Positions 33,018-43,758 of a DNA stretch of 64,000 nt are shown here, piece after piece. Under the pieces are notes generated by a model, which made no database searches, was not told the origin of the DNA, and saw nothing but the letters and a program-made list of their open reading frames with translations. The translations under genes and the position numbers were made by a program. The DNA lies in assembly GCA_014529385.2 (NCBI GenBank), contig CM043964.1:8815497-8879496 (forward strand), written 5' to 3'. The number at the start of each line of letters is the position of its first letter. Position 1 is the first letter of the stretch. Source of the stretch: Adiantum capillus-veneris. Lineage: Eukaryota; Streptophyta; Polypodiopsida; Polypodiales; Pteridaceae.

Positions 33018-33962
33018 TTAACCTTGAGGTGGCCCCTGATCTACCACATATCTTTCTATTTGAAGCTCATGACTCACATATGCATTTCTAGCAGCTATGG
33101 GTCTTTCACTTAAGAACACTTGTTCCGCTACAGGATGATATCTAGGCGGTTGAGACATAACATTCTCAAACCCTGGTGGAGTCTTAGGTCTATAGTCAGG
33201 ACAATGTTGTGTCGGATGGTCCCCTCCACATGTCATGCACCTTCGTTGTTGAGGAATTCTATAGGCTGGTACTCTGTCAGAGTGGTTGATGCGTTGCATC
33301 ACATTCTCTATGATTTTCTCCTCAACATTTACTAGGTTTTGTCCTAGATTCCCTCTTTGATCCTCAAGATCAACGGTTGTGTTTTTCTCACTCGCATCAT
33401 TCATCTTCTTCTGATCATCGTCATAGAATTCGCAATTGTCAACTAGGTCAACCGCCGCTTTGGTTACCTCTTCCAAGGTTTGGTATCTTTTCATGTATAG
33501 GTCCTTTTGGAGATTCTCATTCCTAAGCCCTCTGATGAAGCATAGGATTTGACGTTCTGGCGTGGGTAACTCTTGGGTAGGACATCTAGCAACATATTGC
33601 TTGAAACGCAATATTGCATGTCGCAATGTTTATGTTTCGCCTTGTTTAAATTCCTGAATCTTAGGAAGGGTGTTATGTTTTATGCCCCTCTTGGTGAATT
33701 ATTGAACAAATTCATCCAACATTTTCTCAATGGTTGTGAACTATTTCCGGTTCAATAGTTCAAACCATGCTTGTTCATTGTCCTCCAATGTAAGTCCAAA
33801 ACCCTCATACTGCATGTGGAAGTCCTCTACTCGTTCTGCTCGTAGGACTTGCTTGAAAGCCGAGACATGGGCGTATTGGTCTCCTATGCCATTGTACTTT
33901 CTATTTACCCATTTTCTTAGCTGAGATGGTCTTATACTTTGGGGTGCAAAGTATGGAACCAT
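33018..33962 (-). pseudogene. Element B Gag core (retrotransposon gag domain), broken
   Basis: Two ORFs in the same frame. The right one reads SIRPSQLRKWVNRKYNGIGD, then AFKQVLRAERVEDFHMQYEG. The left one reads RFKQYVARCPTQELPTPERQ and GLRNENLQKDLYMKRYQTLE, then a CCHC knuckle CMTCGGDHPTQHC and a PPG-rich linker. The order (KWV.RKY...D...H...F......E.V.DF..QYEGFGLTLED, then RFK......E.....L..FI.GL...LQKDL.......L.E..K.A..L.DN.E) is the same as in element A. In-frame stops separate the parts, so the gene is dead. Confidence 0.7.
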
Positions 33963-34070
33963 ACTCCTCTCTAGTATCGTTTCATCTCTCGTTATCTCTC
34001 TAGGAGTAAATCCAGGTGGTGGTCCCGTCTTTGGAATTCTCTTAGAGGTTCCTGTGTTTGGTGGATGTAT

Positions 34071-34440
34071 CTAAGGTCCTTCATTGACCAAATATCCACT
34101 CATCTCCAATTTGGTTCCCGGATTTGTTCTTTCTACAGCTCTATATTCTCTTCCATACTTGTCAACAAATAAAGATGTCCATTGTCGGTCGACCTCATAT
34201 GTATAGACATATAAGAGCTTGTATTCTGTCAGCTCATCTGGGTAAGGCTCTAAGAAATTGTAAAGGTTGAATTGATTTCCATTAATATACCTATATAGTC
34301 CTTCACTTTCATGGTTATACGTCCAAACTCTCTCCACAAAATTGGTCTTTATGTACTGTAGGTTTGGAAGATCTATTCTGGGTGGGTGCTCATCTATCCC
34401 TGCAATCTATGTGCTTGTATAAGCTAAGTCTGAGTCTGAT
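34071..34440 (-). pseudogene. Element B Gag N-terminal domain
   Basis: ORF 34071-34337 reads ERVWTYNHESEGLYRYINGN, then DELTEYKLLYVYTYEVDRQW and VDKYGREYRAVERTNPGTKL. It is about 60 percent identical by eye to the N-terminus of element A Gag. Upstream in the same orientation the frame continues weakly to a methionine near 34447 (MSTSDSDLAYTSTXIAGI-like), matching MSTLDSNATYTTLEI in A. I do not recognise this domain in any Gag I know. Confidence 0.65.
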
Positions 34441-34890
34441 GTAGACATGACATCTAGGCTTAAAAGATCTAGCTTGTTGTAGTAATACCTCTCTTAGTGT
34501 GTTCAAGTGTTTTGGTCAGGGAAAATCCAAAACTATGTCCAAAACCATGAGCGTTTTCTCACAATTCTCTCAAATTGTCGGTTTTAGACACCCCTGACTT
34601 TCGGATGCATTTTCAGGCCTTAAAAAGCGTTGGCAACCATTTTGGTCAATTTACTCTAAGATCTGTAGTGCTTCTCTCAAGCTATGTTTTGATAAAAAAA
34701 GTTTTGGAATCGGAGTTCGTATGTGAAAGTTATGACCAAAACAGTGAGATGTAATTTGGAAAGTTGCTCTATCTGATGTTTTTTCAAGTGATCAGTTTGA
34801 GCCCAAAATTGGTGTGTGCACTCCTTAGGCAATGATAAACCCAGTGGTATACTTGGTTTCAAAAATTTTGTCAAAATTTTTTCCTCAGTT

Positions 34891-36239
34891 GTCTATCGCG
34901 ATAGACTCACCAAGTACCCCTTGCACATGTCCAAATGCACTCAAACTTTGTGTACAGGGTATAATGGGCCTTTTGAACCCAAATATGAAGTCAGATTTGA
35001 ATTTTGATTTTTCTACAGTGAATTCTTAAGTCTATCGCAATAGAATCACCAGAGTGTTACTGGGATACAGTTTTTCAACTGTTTTTACATATTTGAGTTC
35101 CCCCTTCTCTTGAGATACTACTCACCAAGTTTCAAGCAATTTGGAATACTTTTCCTTTGTAACTTACATCAAACAATAGTCTCTTTTCTGATCTTATGAA
35201 GTAATCCACTTAGATGCTTTTACAATGCTCCAAATTTACTCAAATTTTAACCATAGGCTCACAACAACATGTAGAACAAGGCCCTAAGGTCAGTTTTCAA
35301 AATTTTCAATTTTTGTGAAAATACCCCAGTCTATCGCGATAGACTCAGAAGATTCTTCAATTTTGAAAATTTCCCAGATTTCTCTTCACCACTGTGTTCC
35401 GTATGCTCTGTAGACCTTGCTCACCAATTTCCACTTGCTTTGGACTTTTTCTTAGGTCTCTAACTCCAACTCTAGAATTCTAAGTCTATCTAATCACTGG
35501 AAAATAGACTTAGGATGACTTCCCAATGTCCAAAATCCACCAAATTTTGTGTGTAACCTCATGAGAGGCTAAACAAGCTATGCTCCAGAGGGTTTTGAAA
35601 ATTTCAATTTCTTTGGCCCTGCTTTGAGTCTATCGCGATAGACTCAGCAAGTACCCCTTTTATAGGTCAAACTTGAACTTTGACTATACCACTATGTTCC
35701 AACACCTCTCCTTAGTCCTCCTACCAATTTTCAAGTGGTTTGGATTTTTACTTTGTCAGTTAGACCAGATCTGGTGTTTTCTACAAGCTGAATCCTCTCA
35801 AATGGTCTTAGACCCACATTCTGATGTCCAAATGACTTCAAAATTTTTATGTGTCCTTGATAGCACCTTTCCAAGCTATGCCACAGAGGTTTTTGAAAAA
35901 TTTGGTTTCTATCACTGGGTTCTTAGTCTATCGCGATAGACTCACCAAGTATGCTAAAATGACTTTTTTTTCAAATTTTCTCTTAACAGATGTGTTCCCT
36001 ACCCTTTGTAGATCATGTATACCAAGTTTCATAAGGTTTGGAAATTTGGTCAAGTCCCCTTACCCAATTTGTCTCTGAAGTTTGACTCTAAACACCGGAC
36101 TTGAGGTTTAGTGGTCAAGCAGGTGTCCAAGTACACTCAATTTTTGGGAGCAGACTTGCATGATGTGTTTTACCTGTGGTATGAGGGGTTTTTCATGATT
36201 GTGAGTCTATCTCCAATTCACCAGTCTATCGCGATAGAA
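34891..36239 (-). repeat. Element B leader: array of 16-bp palindromes in ~299-bp repeats
   Basis: GTCTATCGCGATAGAC occurs at 34891, 35329, 35628 and 35926 as a perfect palindrome, and with small changes at 35030 and 36224. Steps are 139, 299, 299, 298 and 298 bp. The most common extension is CTCACCAAGTA or CTCAGCAAGTA. Each unit also has a phrase like CCAAGTTTCAAGCAATTTGG, so the array is a diverged tandem repeat. It lies between the primer site and gag of element B. Confidence 0.85.
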
Positions 36240-37118
36240 TGAGCAGGGAGCCACTGGGAAGTGATTTTTTTTTCTATTTTTGGACAGTTTGGTTCCCAAT
36301 GCCCTTAGAAGCCTATCCCCAAAGTTTCATTCAATTTGGACTTCTTTTCCTTTGGATTCAAGCATTTCACAGTTCACTTCCTTACACTCAGAAAAAGCAA
36401 ATTCCCACTTACATGCACAAGCACTGATGCAAATGCTTTGAAATTTCACATACAAGCTCTAGAGCATATGCAAAACAAGGTCTTGAGGTCAAACTTTTTT
36501 TTTTGTTGAAAATTGCAGATTTGGTTTCAGATTTTTGTTTTTTTTGGAATTTTTAGAGTTTTTTTTTTTTTTTTGGATGGATTGGACCAAATCTGTGTTT
36601 CCCCCCTACCTTAAGGTCTCCAATGCAAAAACAAGCACTCAAATCGGCTTTCAAACGAGCATTTTAGAGCACTTTTACCATAATCAACACAATTTCGCCT
36701 TTTGTGTTTTCAAGCACATTTTCATGTCAATTTCTCTAGATCAGCATCAGATGTCCTACACTACCTAAAGTCCTACTTTGGATGGTTGAATGGTTGTTTT
36801 TGCTTTCTGGCAAGCAAACAGCCTCCGACTTACTTTTTGCGTTTTTTCTCTTTCAAGTTCTTCACAACCATAAGTCACAACCAAACACACAAACCATAAA
36901 ACCTAATCTAAACACACAACAAAATAATATAACTATACCTCAACCTCATGGTGGACCATCTCGGCCAGACGCAGGCTCCCTGGCTATCCCTCAGTCAAGA
37001 GATCCTCTCTCTGACTTCCCACTTAGAAGGAAAATGGTGACAAGACTCTATAAAAATCTAGAGAAACGCTATACTATCAAACACGAGTGATGCGGTCTAC
37101 GCTAGTTTAGGCGCTTCG

Positions 37119-37136
37119 TCCCCGGCAACGTCGCCA
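37119..37136 (-). promoter_or_regulatory. Element B primer-binding site (tRNA-Asp)
   Basis: On the minus strand TGGCGACGTTGCCGGGGA starts one base from the LTR. It matches the standard plant tRNA-Asp primer site TGGCGCCGTTGCCGGGGA at 17 of 18 positions. This fixes the orientation of element B. Confidence 0.88.
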
Positions 37137-37137
37137 A

Positions 37138-37882
37138 TGTTAGCGGGTACGCCGCGACAGAGGATGGAGCACAGCGAGAACACAAACCAACAAACTATCA
37201 ATCCGAGGACGTAGCTGACCCGACTAGGGCATGGAGGCAATCTTTGGGTTTTCAACCCTGAGCTAGACACGAAGAACACTCTCCAGTCACTAATTCTACC
37301 ACAACACTACCATGCTCGCGATGTGGTCCTCGGCTTGCATTGCTTGCGTCGACGCGAAGAGCTCCTCGATGCTAACACGCTCCTACTCTCATATCTGCAA
37401 TGTGATTAGTGTGCGCGACGGTGTGTGTGCGTGAAGCTCACTACTGTGTGCTTCAGAACCCACGACCGTATATTAATTGAGATAACGTAATATGTCCTTT
37501 ACAAAGCCTTAGGTTTTAGCTTATATACCAAGCCTTCAAACCTAATGTCCGGCCAAATGACCTGAATTGTCCCTAGGCTTCTACAGAGCTTAATTACAAG
37601 AAACTGAGTTGGCTTTACTCATTATACAAGAATCTGCGACCAAAATACAAGTGCCGACTTAAAATATGAGGTTCCCGTAAACATTACAAAAGTGACTGTA
37701 ATGGCTCAAAATAATAATAACGGGATAATCGACGACGTCCATGAACTCGTATCTTCATGTTGCAGCATCCATCTTCATCTTCATTACTTCATCACCATCT
37801 TCATGTGGAATCTTTACAAAATCTTTGAGGAATCTTAATGGAATCTTTATGGAAACGTTGTTGAAAGGGAGTCCTTTCAACA
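37138..37882 (-). repeat. Element B 5' LTR (745 bp)
   Basis: In plus-strand view it begins TGTTAGCGGG next to the primer site and ends ...CCTTTCAACA. The outer end is a perfect inverted repeat: TGTTGAAAGG (37859-37868), loop GAGT, CCTTTCAACA (37873-37882). On the minus strand a TATA-like GGTATATAAGC lies at about 37520-37529. The matching 3' LTR is not in the window. The outer boundary is inferred from the hairpin shared with element A. Confidence 0.7.
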
Positions 37883-38084
37883 AGAATCAACTCTATTCTA
37901 CTTTGAGAATCGGGTAACTCAAGTCACTGAGGTTATTATCACAGTCAGTTTCCAAGTCGCACCTGATGCTGCAGCACAGATAACAGAAGCATTTGGTCAT
38001 GCTCTCACTAGAGAGACTAGGGATCTACTGAATTTGTTTCAAGAAAGAACACCACCCTCGCCCACAAGCTTGGACAGTGACTAA
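37876..38084 (+). other. Open frame without ATG between two LTRs
   Basis: A plus-strand frame reads FQQESTLFYFENRVTQVTEV, then ITVSFQVAPDAAAQITEAFG, HALTRETRDLLNLFQERTPP and SPTSLDSD before a TAA. It has protein-like composition. It is next to, and probably older than, the insertions of A and B. Removing element A joins this stretch to 51600 and so to the leader of element D. No family recognised. Confidence 0.3.
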
Positions 38085-38136
38085 GCACCTCTAAGCTTAG
38101 CATCAATGCGTACAACCTACCTCAAGACAGATCACA

Positions 38137-38141
38137 CATAC
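38137..38141. repeat. Target-site duplication of element A (left)
   Basis: CATAC; the right copy at 51595-51599 is CATAT, a one-base transition. Confidence 0.7.
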
Positions 38142-39096
38142 TGTTGGACGGGCGAGACTCACACACCCATGAAGTGCATGCAAACACTACCTAGATCAAC
38201 ATAATGTGAATCGAGGACACAGATGACACGATAGACACACGGAGGAAATCTCTTTAGCTTGTCAGGCTGAGACCATCCTACACATACAAACACTCTGGAA
38301 GGCCAACTAAACCACAATCAAGAACCTCACTGCTCTCAACTACACCACCTAGCCACATACACACATACGGAAGGTAATTCACCTAATCATGCTAGATTTG
38401 TACGAGACTTAAGGAACACCATCCCTTCACTAGGATACACCTGTCCCTAAGCTTCTACACTCAAAATCCTCACTCGAAACCCATCTGCGGAAAACGCGTA
38501 GAATGACAGAAGAGAATTTTGAAAGTGCCTGAAACTAAATTTATGAGTATCTATGCGTAGCTTATGTCGCCACGACTCTATAGACTACTAGCACGCAAAA
38601 ACAGACATTGTTTGATACACTTACGGCCACAAATAGCTCGTAGATGCGTCGACGTGTGCGCTTCGTCTTGCGTCGAAAGCTTGGCGTTGTCGCGTAGCTC
38701 TCCTCGAGCCTACACCAATGGTGCAATCGGTTCTCCAATGTGTTGAGCGAGCCGGGCGTAGCGAGAAGATAAAGCTCACGCTCACTCTCTTTCTCTCTCA
38801 TAGGCAGTAGACGGCAGCGCTCAGTTTTTATTATGATCAAAGTCTCTTTACAAAGTGACCTAGGTACCTTATATACTAAGGCTACCTTAGGTTTAACCAA
38901 AAATGGGGTTGAAAGGGTCAAATGGCTTTGTATTTACAATCTGGAAGTGCCATTGCACCCCGGCTTCTGAAACTAGAATAACTACTCATTACAAATGACG
39001 TTTATAGCCATAATCTGTAGCATTTCATAACTCGCAAAAGATAAGACTTTGGTACGAAACTTGAGTTATGTCGTGTTGTTGACCCAGCGGTCAACA
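38142..39096 (-). repeat. Element A 3' LTR (955 bp)
   Basis: Begins TGTTGGACGG and ends GGTCAACA in plus-strand view. It is nearly the same as 50639-51594 over its full length. It ends with the perfect hairpin TGTTGACC-CAGC-GGTCAACA (39077-39096). The position of TATATAAGG on the minus strand matches the TATA box of the partner. Confidence 0.93.
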
Positions 39097-39108
39097 TTCC
39101 CCCCTTCC
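39097..39108 (-). promoter_or_regulatory. Element A polypurine tract
   Basis: On the minus strand GGAAGGGGGGAA touches the 3' LTR. It is the expected primer for plus-strand DNA synthesis. Confidence 0.85.
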
Positions 39109-40783
39109 GCGTTCATGTCATCCCCGACATGACCTGATTATCGATGGCGATGTGGTCTTTGCTATCGTTGTGGCTTCATCTGTTGCACTGCTTGTAACTT
39201 TGTCGAACCACAACATGAACTATGATCCACTAAAGCGGACATCTATCATCATAACCATTCATCTTTTAAGATCCTCTAATTACTTTTATGTCTGCTCTTC
39301 TTCATTGGGGACTTCTTTGTTCCTGTGCAATCATGTTGTTAGTGTTGTCTGCAGCTTTGTCATTGTAGGCCATTCTTCGACTCGCCATTGAGGAGAAGTA
39401 TGCTATGATATGAAATTGGTGCTCCAATTCATTTGTCAATTGATTTGAGTAGCATTTCCTTATTGTTGATGTAGAAGGAGTATGTACAAGAGGATGGTGA
39501 TAGGTGTCTTTAGATTAGGGTCTAAAACCTGGATGAGCAAAGGGAAAAAACCCGGTGGGAAAAAAAATGCCTTTGGTATACGCTCTTATTGGAGTTGAGC
39601 ACTTGAACATGAAGTACATGTTCATGAAAGGTAAGTGCTTGGGTGAAACACGGAAAGAGTGCCTGATGCAAGTTCCAATTATGGGACACTCTATATGCAT
39701 ATGAGAAATTTGTCAACAAAAGCATGCAATGTGAAAGAAGGAGATGATGGGTGTTTCGAGGAATAAATGTAGCACGTGTGACATCAAAAGATGTCTCAAT
39801 AGCTTCCACCTTTCCAAGAAGGGTTTTCGATGTAGAAGCTTCTCCACTCGTATCTCATTGTGCGCAGTACATGAGTGTCTTTTGGACCTTCTCGTTCACT
39901 TCACCAAACGTAAGTACTTAGACTTCGACTCTTTTGCTCACCTATACCAGCATGAGCGACACAACGTAAATATGCTCAACTCTTTCATCTTGAGCCGTAC
40001 CTAGAATAGCTAAGATGCTTAGACCACAGAGAATATTACTTGAAGCTTTGGGACTACCACCTCACTCATTTTGTGGCTTAGCTACTCGACTCTTGACTTG
40101 TATGACTTGTCGGTTGCATGTTGACACTGCTTTGTGACAAGTTCTTCGGTTGTTGTAGTGGATGCTGAGACATACTTCGTGAAATTTCATCGTTTGTAGT
40201 GCTCAGGCCTCTCGTCAGTCTTTTCTTCATGTGGATTATGGATTTTTTAATTTTTTCTTAATATAAACAAAGAAAATCTTTAAAAAAACTCAACAAAAGA
40301 AAAATCATTCAAATAGAAATCTAAATGCTATGTACACTATACACATGTCCTTAGGGGCTCATATATGGATTTTGTCCCCATACTCCTCTGTAACACTACT
40401 ATGACGGCATATACACTAAATTTAGTCAAAAAATTATCACAATAAAACGCAAAAATTCAATGCATCTCACAAAACATTGCCCTCTAATAGTCATAATGTT
40501 AGGTCCGCATTGCCTCTCCCCTTCCTATTTGGAGTCATCCTTTACGACAGGGTATGTGTTGTGCTTGGCCAATTAAAAGTTGTGCCTATGTAGGCCATGT
40601 AATGTAGCCCTATTATGCATACACATTCAATGCATGGAAAAGATTTATGTTGTGCAAGATGTGGGTATAAGCAATTTGCGTATTGGCATTTGTTGGCGAG
40701 GGTTCCTATTCTAAGCAATGTAATGGTCTTTGAAGCTCCTGTATCGTTGCTTGATTTAAGCGACTTGCTCTCTTCTAACTGTA
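39109..40783 (-). other. Element A internal region without recognisable gene
   Basis: Short ORFs only. I looked for reverse transcriptase (YVDD/FMDD), RNase H and integrase motifs on the minus strand and found none. A plus-strand AAAGGGAAAAAACCCGGTGG at about 39538-39557 resembles sequence near the 3' ends of some retroelements and may mark another old insertion. Confidence 0.4.
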
Positions 40784-41300
40784 CTATAATCGTAGGAAGA
40801 ATTGTAAGAATTCAAGCGGCGATGCACTGACAGCAATTTTGTTGTTCTTCTTTGGGACCCATTTCTTTGCGATTATTGGTTGTTTTGTTGCTGACTCTCG
40901 TTTGGGAACCCATACTTGCCCGTGCTTCGTTTGTGTTTGAAGAGACTTCTTTGGGATCCACTTTTTTGTTGTGTGAGTCAACAATGGTCTTTGCTTCAGC
41001 CCTTGTACGCTTGGTTGGTGACGGGATTCAGGCTTTGAAAGTTGATAGTCTGGTTGTTTTGGAATCCAAATGAATTCCTGACTTTTTTGTGCTTGAATCA
41101 ACTTCTTTGGAGCCCAAACCTAAGTTGTGAAACCTTGCGACTTTGTGATATTCTTACCCGTTCGTGCACGCTTTTCTTGTTTTTGTTTTGGTGTTGGATC
41201 TTGTGATTTGTCATTAGAGATCTTTGTCTTCTTGATCCATATCTGTTTTTGGCCGATCTAGCTTTTTGGTATCCAGATTTGTCGAGCTTTTTGGCTTTGA
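40784..41300 (-). pseudogene. Element A polyprotein tail with W-(I/V)-P-K repeats
   Basis: ORF 40784-41101 reads FIWIPKQPDYQLSKPESRHQ, then KKWIPKKSLQ, QVWVPKRES and KKWVPKKNNK. Upstream, with stops, the same frame has QIWIPKS and VWAPKKL. At least six W-x-P-K units are spaced about 15-30 residues in a basic, Gln-rich region. It is the C-terminal tail of the Gag-Pro polyprotein, cut from the rest by the Copia-type insertion and arrays at 41318-43758. Element B has a related but weaker tail. Such a tail could bind RNA or another protein; this is a guess. Confidence 0.55.
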
Positions 41301-41317
41301 CTTGTTCTCCTGATCAA

Positions 41318-42230
41318 AATCGAGTTTGCAGAAACTACCCGGAGTAGGGATCGGAATCGATGTGGTCTACAACTTTGCAGAAGAAAGTTTCTTCAAATTC
41401 TGCACCGATTTTGAGTTATCGTTCACGGACTGCGTACATACCTGAAAAACAGCTTCCGCGTTTTGTTTTTGATTTTTCTGCTATTTGGAAACGATTTTGC
41501 AGAAACTACCCGCTGAAAAAGACCGGAATCGATGTGGTCTACAACTTTGCAGAAGGAAGTTTTTTCAAATTCTGCACCGATTTTGAGTTATCGTTCACGG
41601 ACTGCGTACATACCTAAAAAGCAACTTCCGCTTTTTGTTTTTGATTTTTTTTGCTAATTGGAAACAATTTTGCAGAAACTACCCACATCGGAGGCCGGAA
41701 TCAATGTGGTCTACAACTTTGCAGAAGGAAGTGTTTTCAAATTCTGCACCGATTTTGAGTTATCGTTCGCGGACTACGTACATACCTGAAAAGCAACTTT
41801 TGCTTTTTGTTTTTTATTTTTTTTGCTAATTGAAAACGATTTTGCAGAAACTACCCGCGAAGGAGACCGGAATGGATGTGGTCTACAACTTTGCAGAAGA
41901 AAGTGTTTTCAAATTCGCACCGATTTTGAGTTATTGTTCACGGACTGCGTACATACATAAAAAGCAATTTCCGTTTTTTGTTTTTTATTTTTCTGCTTAT
42001 TGAAAACGATTTTGCAGAAACTACCCACGTGAGAGACCGGAATCGATGTGTTCTACAACTTTGCAGAAGAAACTACCCGCTATGGGAGACCGGAATCGAT
42101 GTGGTCTATAACTTTGCAGAAGGAAGTTTCTCTAAATTCTGCACCGATTTTGGGTTATCGTTTCGGACTGCGAATATGTTTGAAAATCAAAATTTTACTT
42201 TTTGCTTTTGATTTTTCTCATAATTGAAAA
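41318..42230. repeat. Tandem array, ~171-bp unit
   Basis: GCAGAAACTACC recurs at 41328, 41499, 41672, 41844 and 42014 (steps 171, 173, 172, 170), with a shortened sixth unit starting about 42063. Each unit contains GGTCTACAACTTTGCAGAAG, TTTTGAGTTATCGTTC and GGACTGCGTACATAC. Plus-strand ORFs in it are by-products of the repeat. Confidence 0.92.
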
Positions 42231-42439
42231 CTTCTCAATTATATTTTTCTTCATCAATCATATATTTGTTACTGACGTAACTTTGCTGCAGAAGCCAGTT
42301 ACACATCGTTCCGATTCAGTCGAGCCGTTGATGATCGTCCAAATTCTATCGAGCTACTGTTGGTACATGATCTTTTGTTATATGATATACTCGTTCATTG
42401 ATTCTCGTATAATTATTCTTTTAGAGATATAGTTTACGT

Positions 42440-42910
42440 CGTTTTATTGATAATTTCTCATTGATACCATAGTGATTTTGATGGTACCATGATGATGTTT
42501 TGTTAATACTTTGGTCATGGTGATTTTCGTTGATACCATGATGATATGTCATTGATACCATGGTTATTCTCGGTGGTGCCATGATGATATTTCATTGATA
42601 CCATGGTTATTCTCGGTGATGCCATGATGATGTTTCGTTGATACCATGGTTATTCTCGGTGATGCCATGATGTTGTTTCGTTGATTCCATGGTGATTTTT
42701 GTTGATACCATGATGATGTTTTGTTGATACCATGGTTATTCTCGGTGATACCATGATGTTGTTTCGTTGATACCATGGTTATTCTCGGTGATGCCATGAT
42801 GATGTTTCGTTGATACCATGGTTATTCTCGGTGATGCCATAATGTTGTTTCGTTGATACAATGATTATTCTCGGTGATATCATGATGCTTTTCGTTGATA
42901 CCATGGTCAT
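42440..42910. repeat. Tandem array, ~43-bp unit
   Basis: GATACCATGGTTATTCTCGG followed by TGATGCCATGATGATGTTTCGTT repeats with a 43-bp period (for example CCATGG at 42601, 42644 and 42687). Each unit is two diverged halves around GAT(A/G)CCATG. The minus-strand ORF over it only reflects the repeat. Confidence 0.9.
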
Positions 42911-43469
42911 TTATTCATTTTTATTGATATAATGATGATATTTTGTTAATACTTTGATGGTATTCATTGATCACTACATTGATAAATGTTGTTTTATGTA
43001 GTATATACACATATCATTTGTATCACGTAATCACACATTTTGTACTTTTACGTTTATACTTTATGTACCATATGTTGTCGTGCGTATATATGTCGTCAAA
43101 AGAGTGGCGTCGCGAACCATCTCTTATGGCATTGTGAACGTAATTATTTCATTAACGATGCTAATAATTTTCATGACATGTTCTTTTTGGAGTCTATGAT
43201 CTATGTAGGATTGATCAAAGAATTGATTTTATGAAGACAAACTTGGTGACAATAAAAGATTTATGAAGATATGTTTGGTGATGCCATATTGATGACAACA
43301 TGAAGACATGTTTGGTGATGCGATATTGATGACAAGCTACACAGCAGATTCACGGAGACACTTTTGATTACAAGCTAATCGATAGCTTTTATACCTCTTT
43401 ATTGAACCTTTGTATTCATTATTGTATTTGATAGGATAGGAGTAATGTAACTCCTCATAAAACATTCAT

Positions 43470-43758
43470 TGTAAAAGGAGTGATGTAGCTCCTCGTAAAC
43501 ATTTGTATATTTAATGATTTTTATAATATAACGGTGGGTGTATATAGAGCTGTGGGTTTTTCCCTTGATCCCCCAAGGGTTTTTCATCCACAGTTAGGGA
43601 CCCTTATTTGAGCGGGGGTGTTGAGCTTATATGTGAAGCTACTCAATATATGGCTTCTCTATATATGGCACCCAGGTCCCCTCTATATATACATCATCTC
43701 ATGTGTGTATTCTACACACTTTGGGGTTCTACTTCTGTGTTCTCTCCTTCTCTCAACA
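43470..43758 (+). mobile_element. Copia-type 3' end with LTR (140 bp) inside element A
   Basis: LTR 43619-43758 begins TGTTGAG and ends TCTCAACA. It is preceded by GAGCGGGGG and by the hairpin motif CCCTTG (43562) / CAAGGG (43574). The upstream sequence matches the window start (1-134). It interrupts the tail of the element A polyprotein. A 5' LTR was not found. The tandem arrays at 41318-42910 probably belong to this insertion, since the element A coding sequence ends on one side and resumes on the other. Confidence 0.65.

Noticed and set aside
42564-42797. Minus-strand ORF with NHGI/HHGI repeats as a repeat protein
   Set aside because: It exactly follows the 43-bp DNA repeat and its frame is kept by chance.
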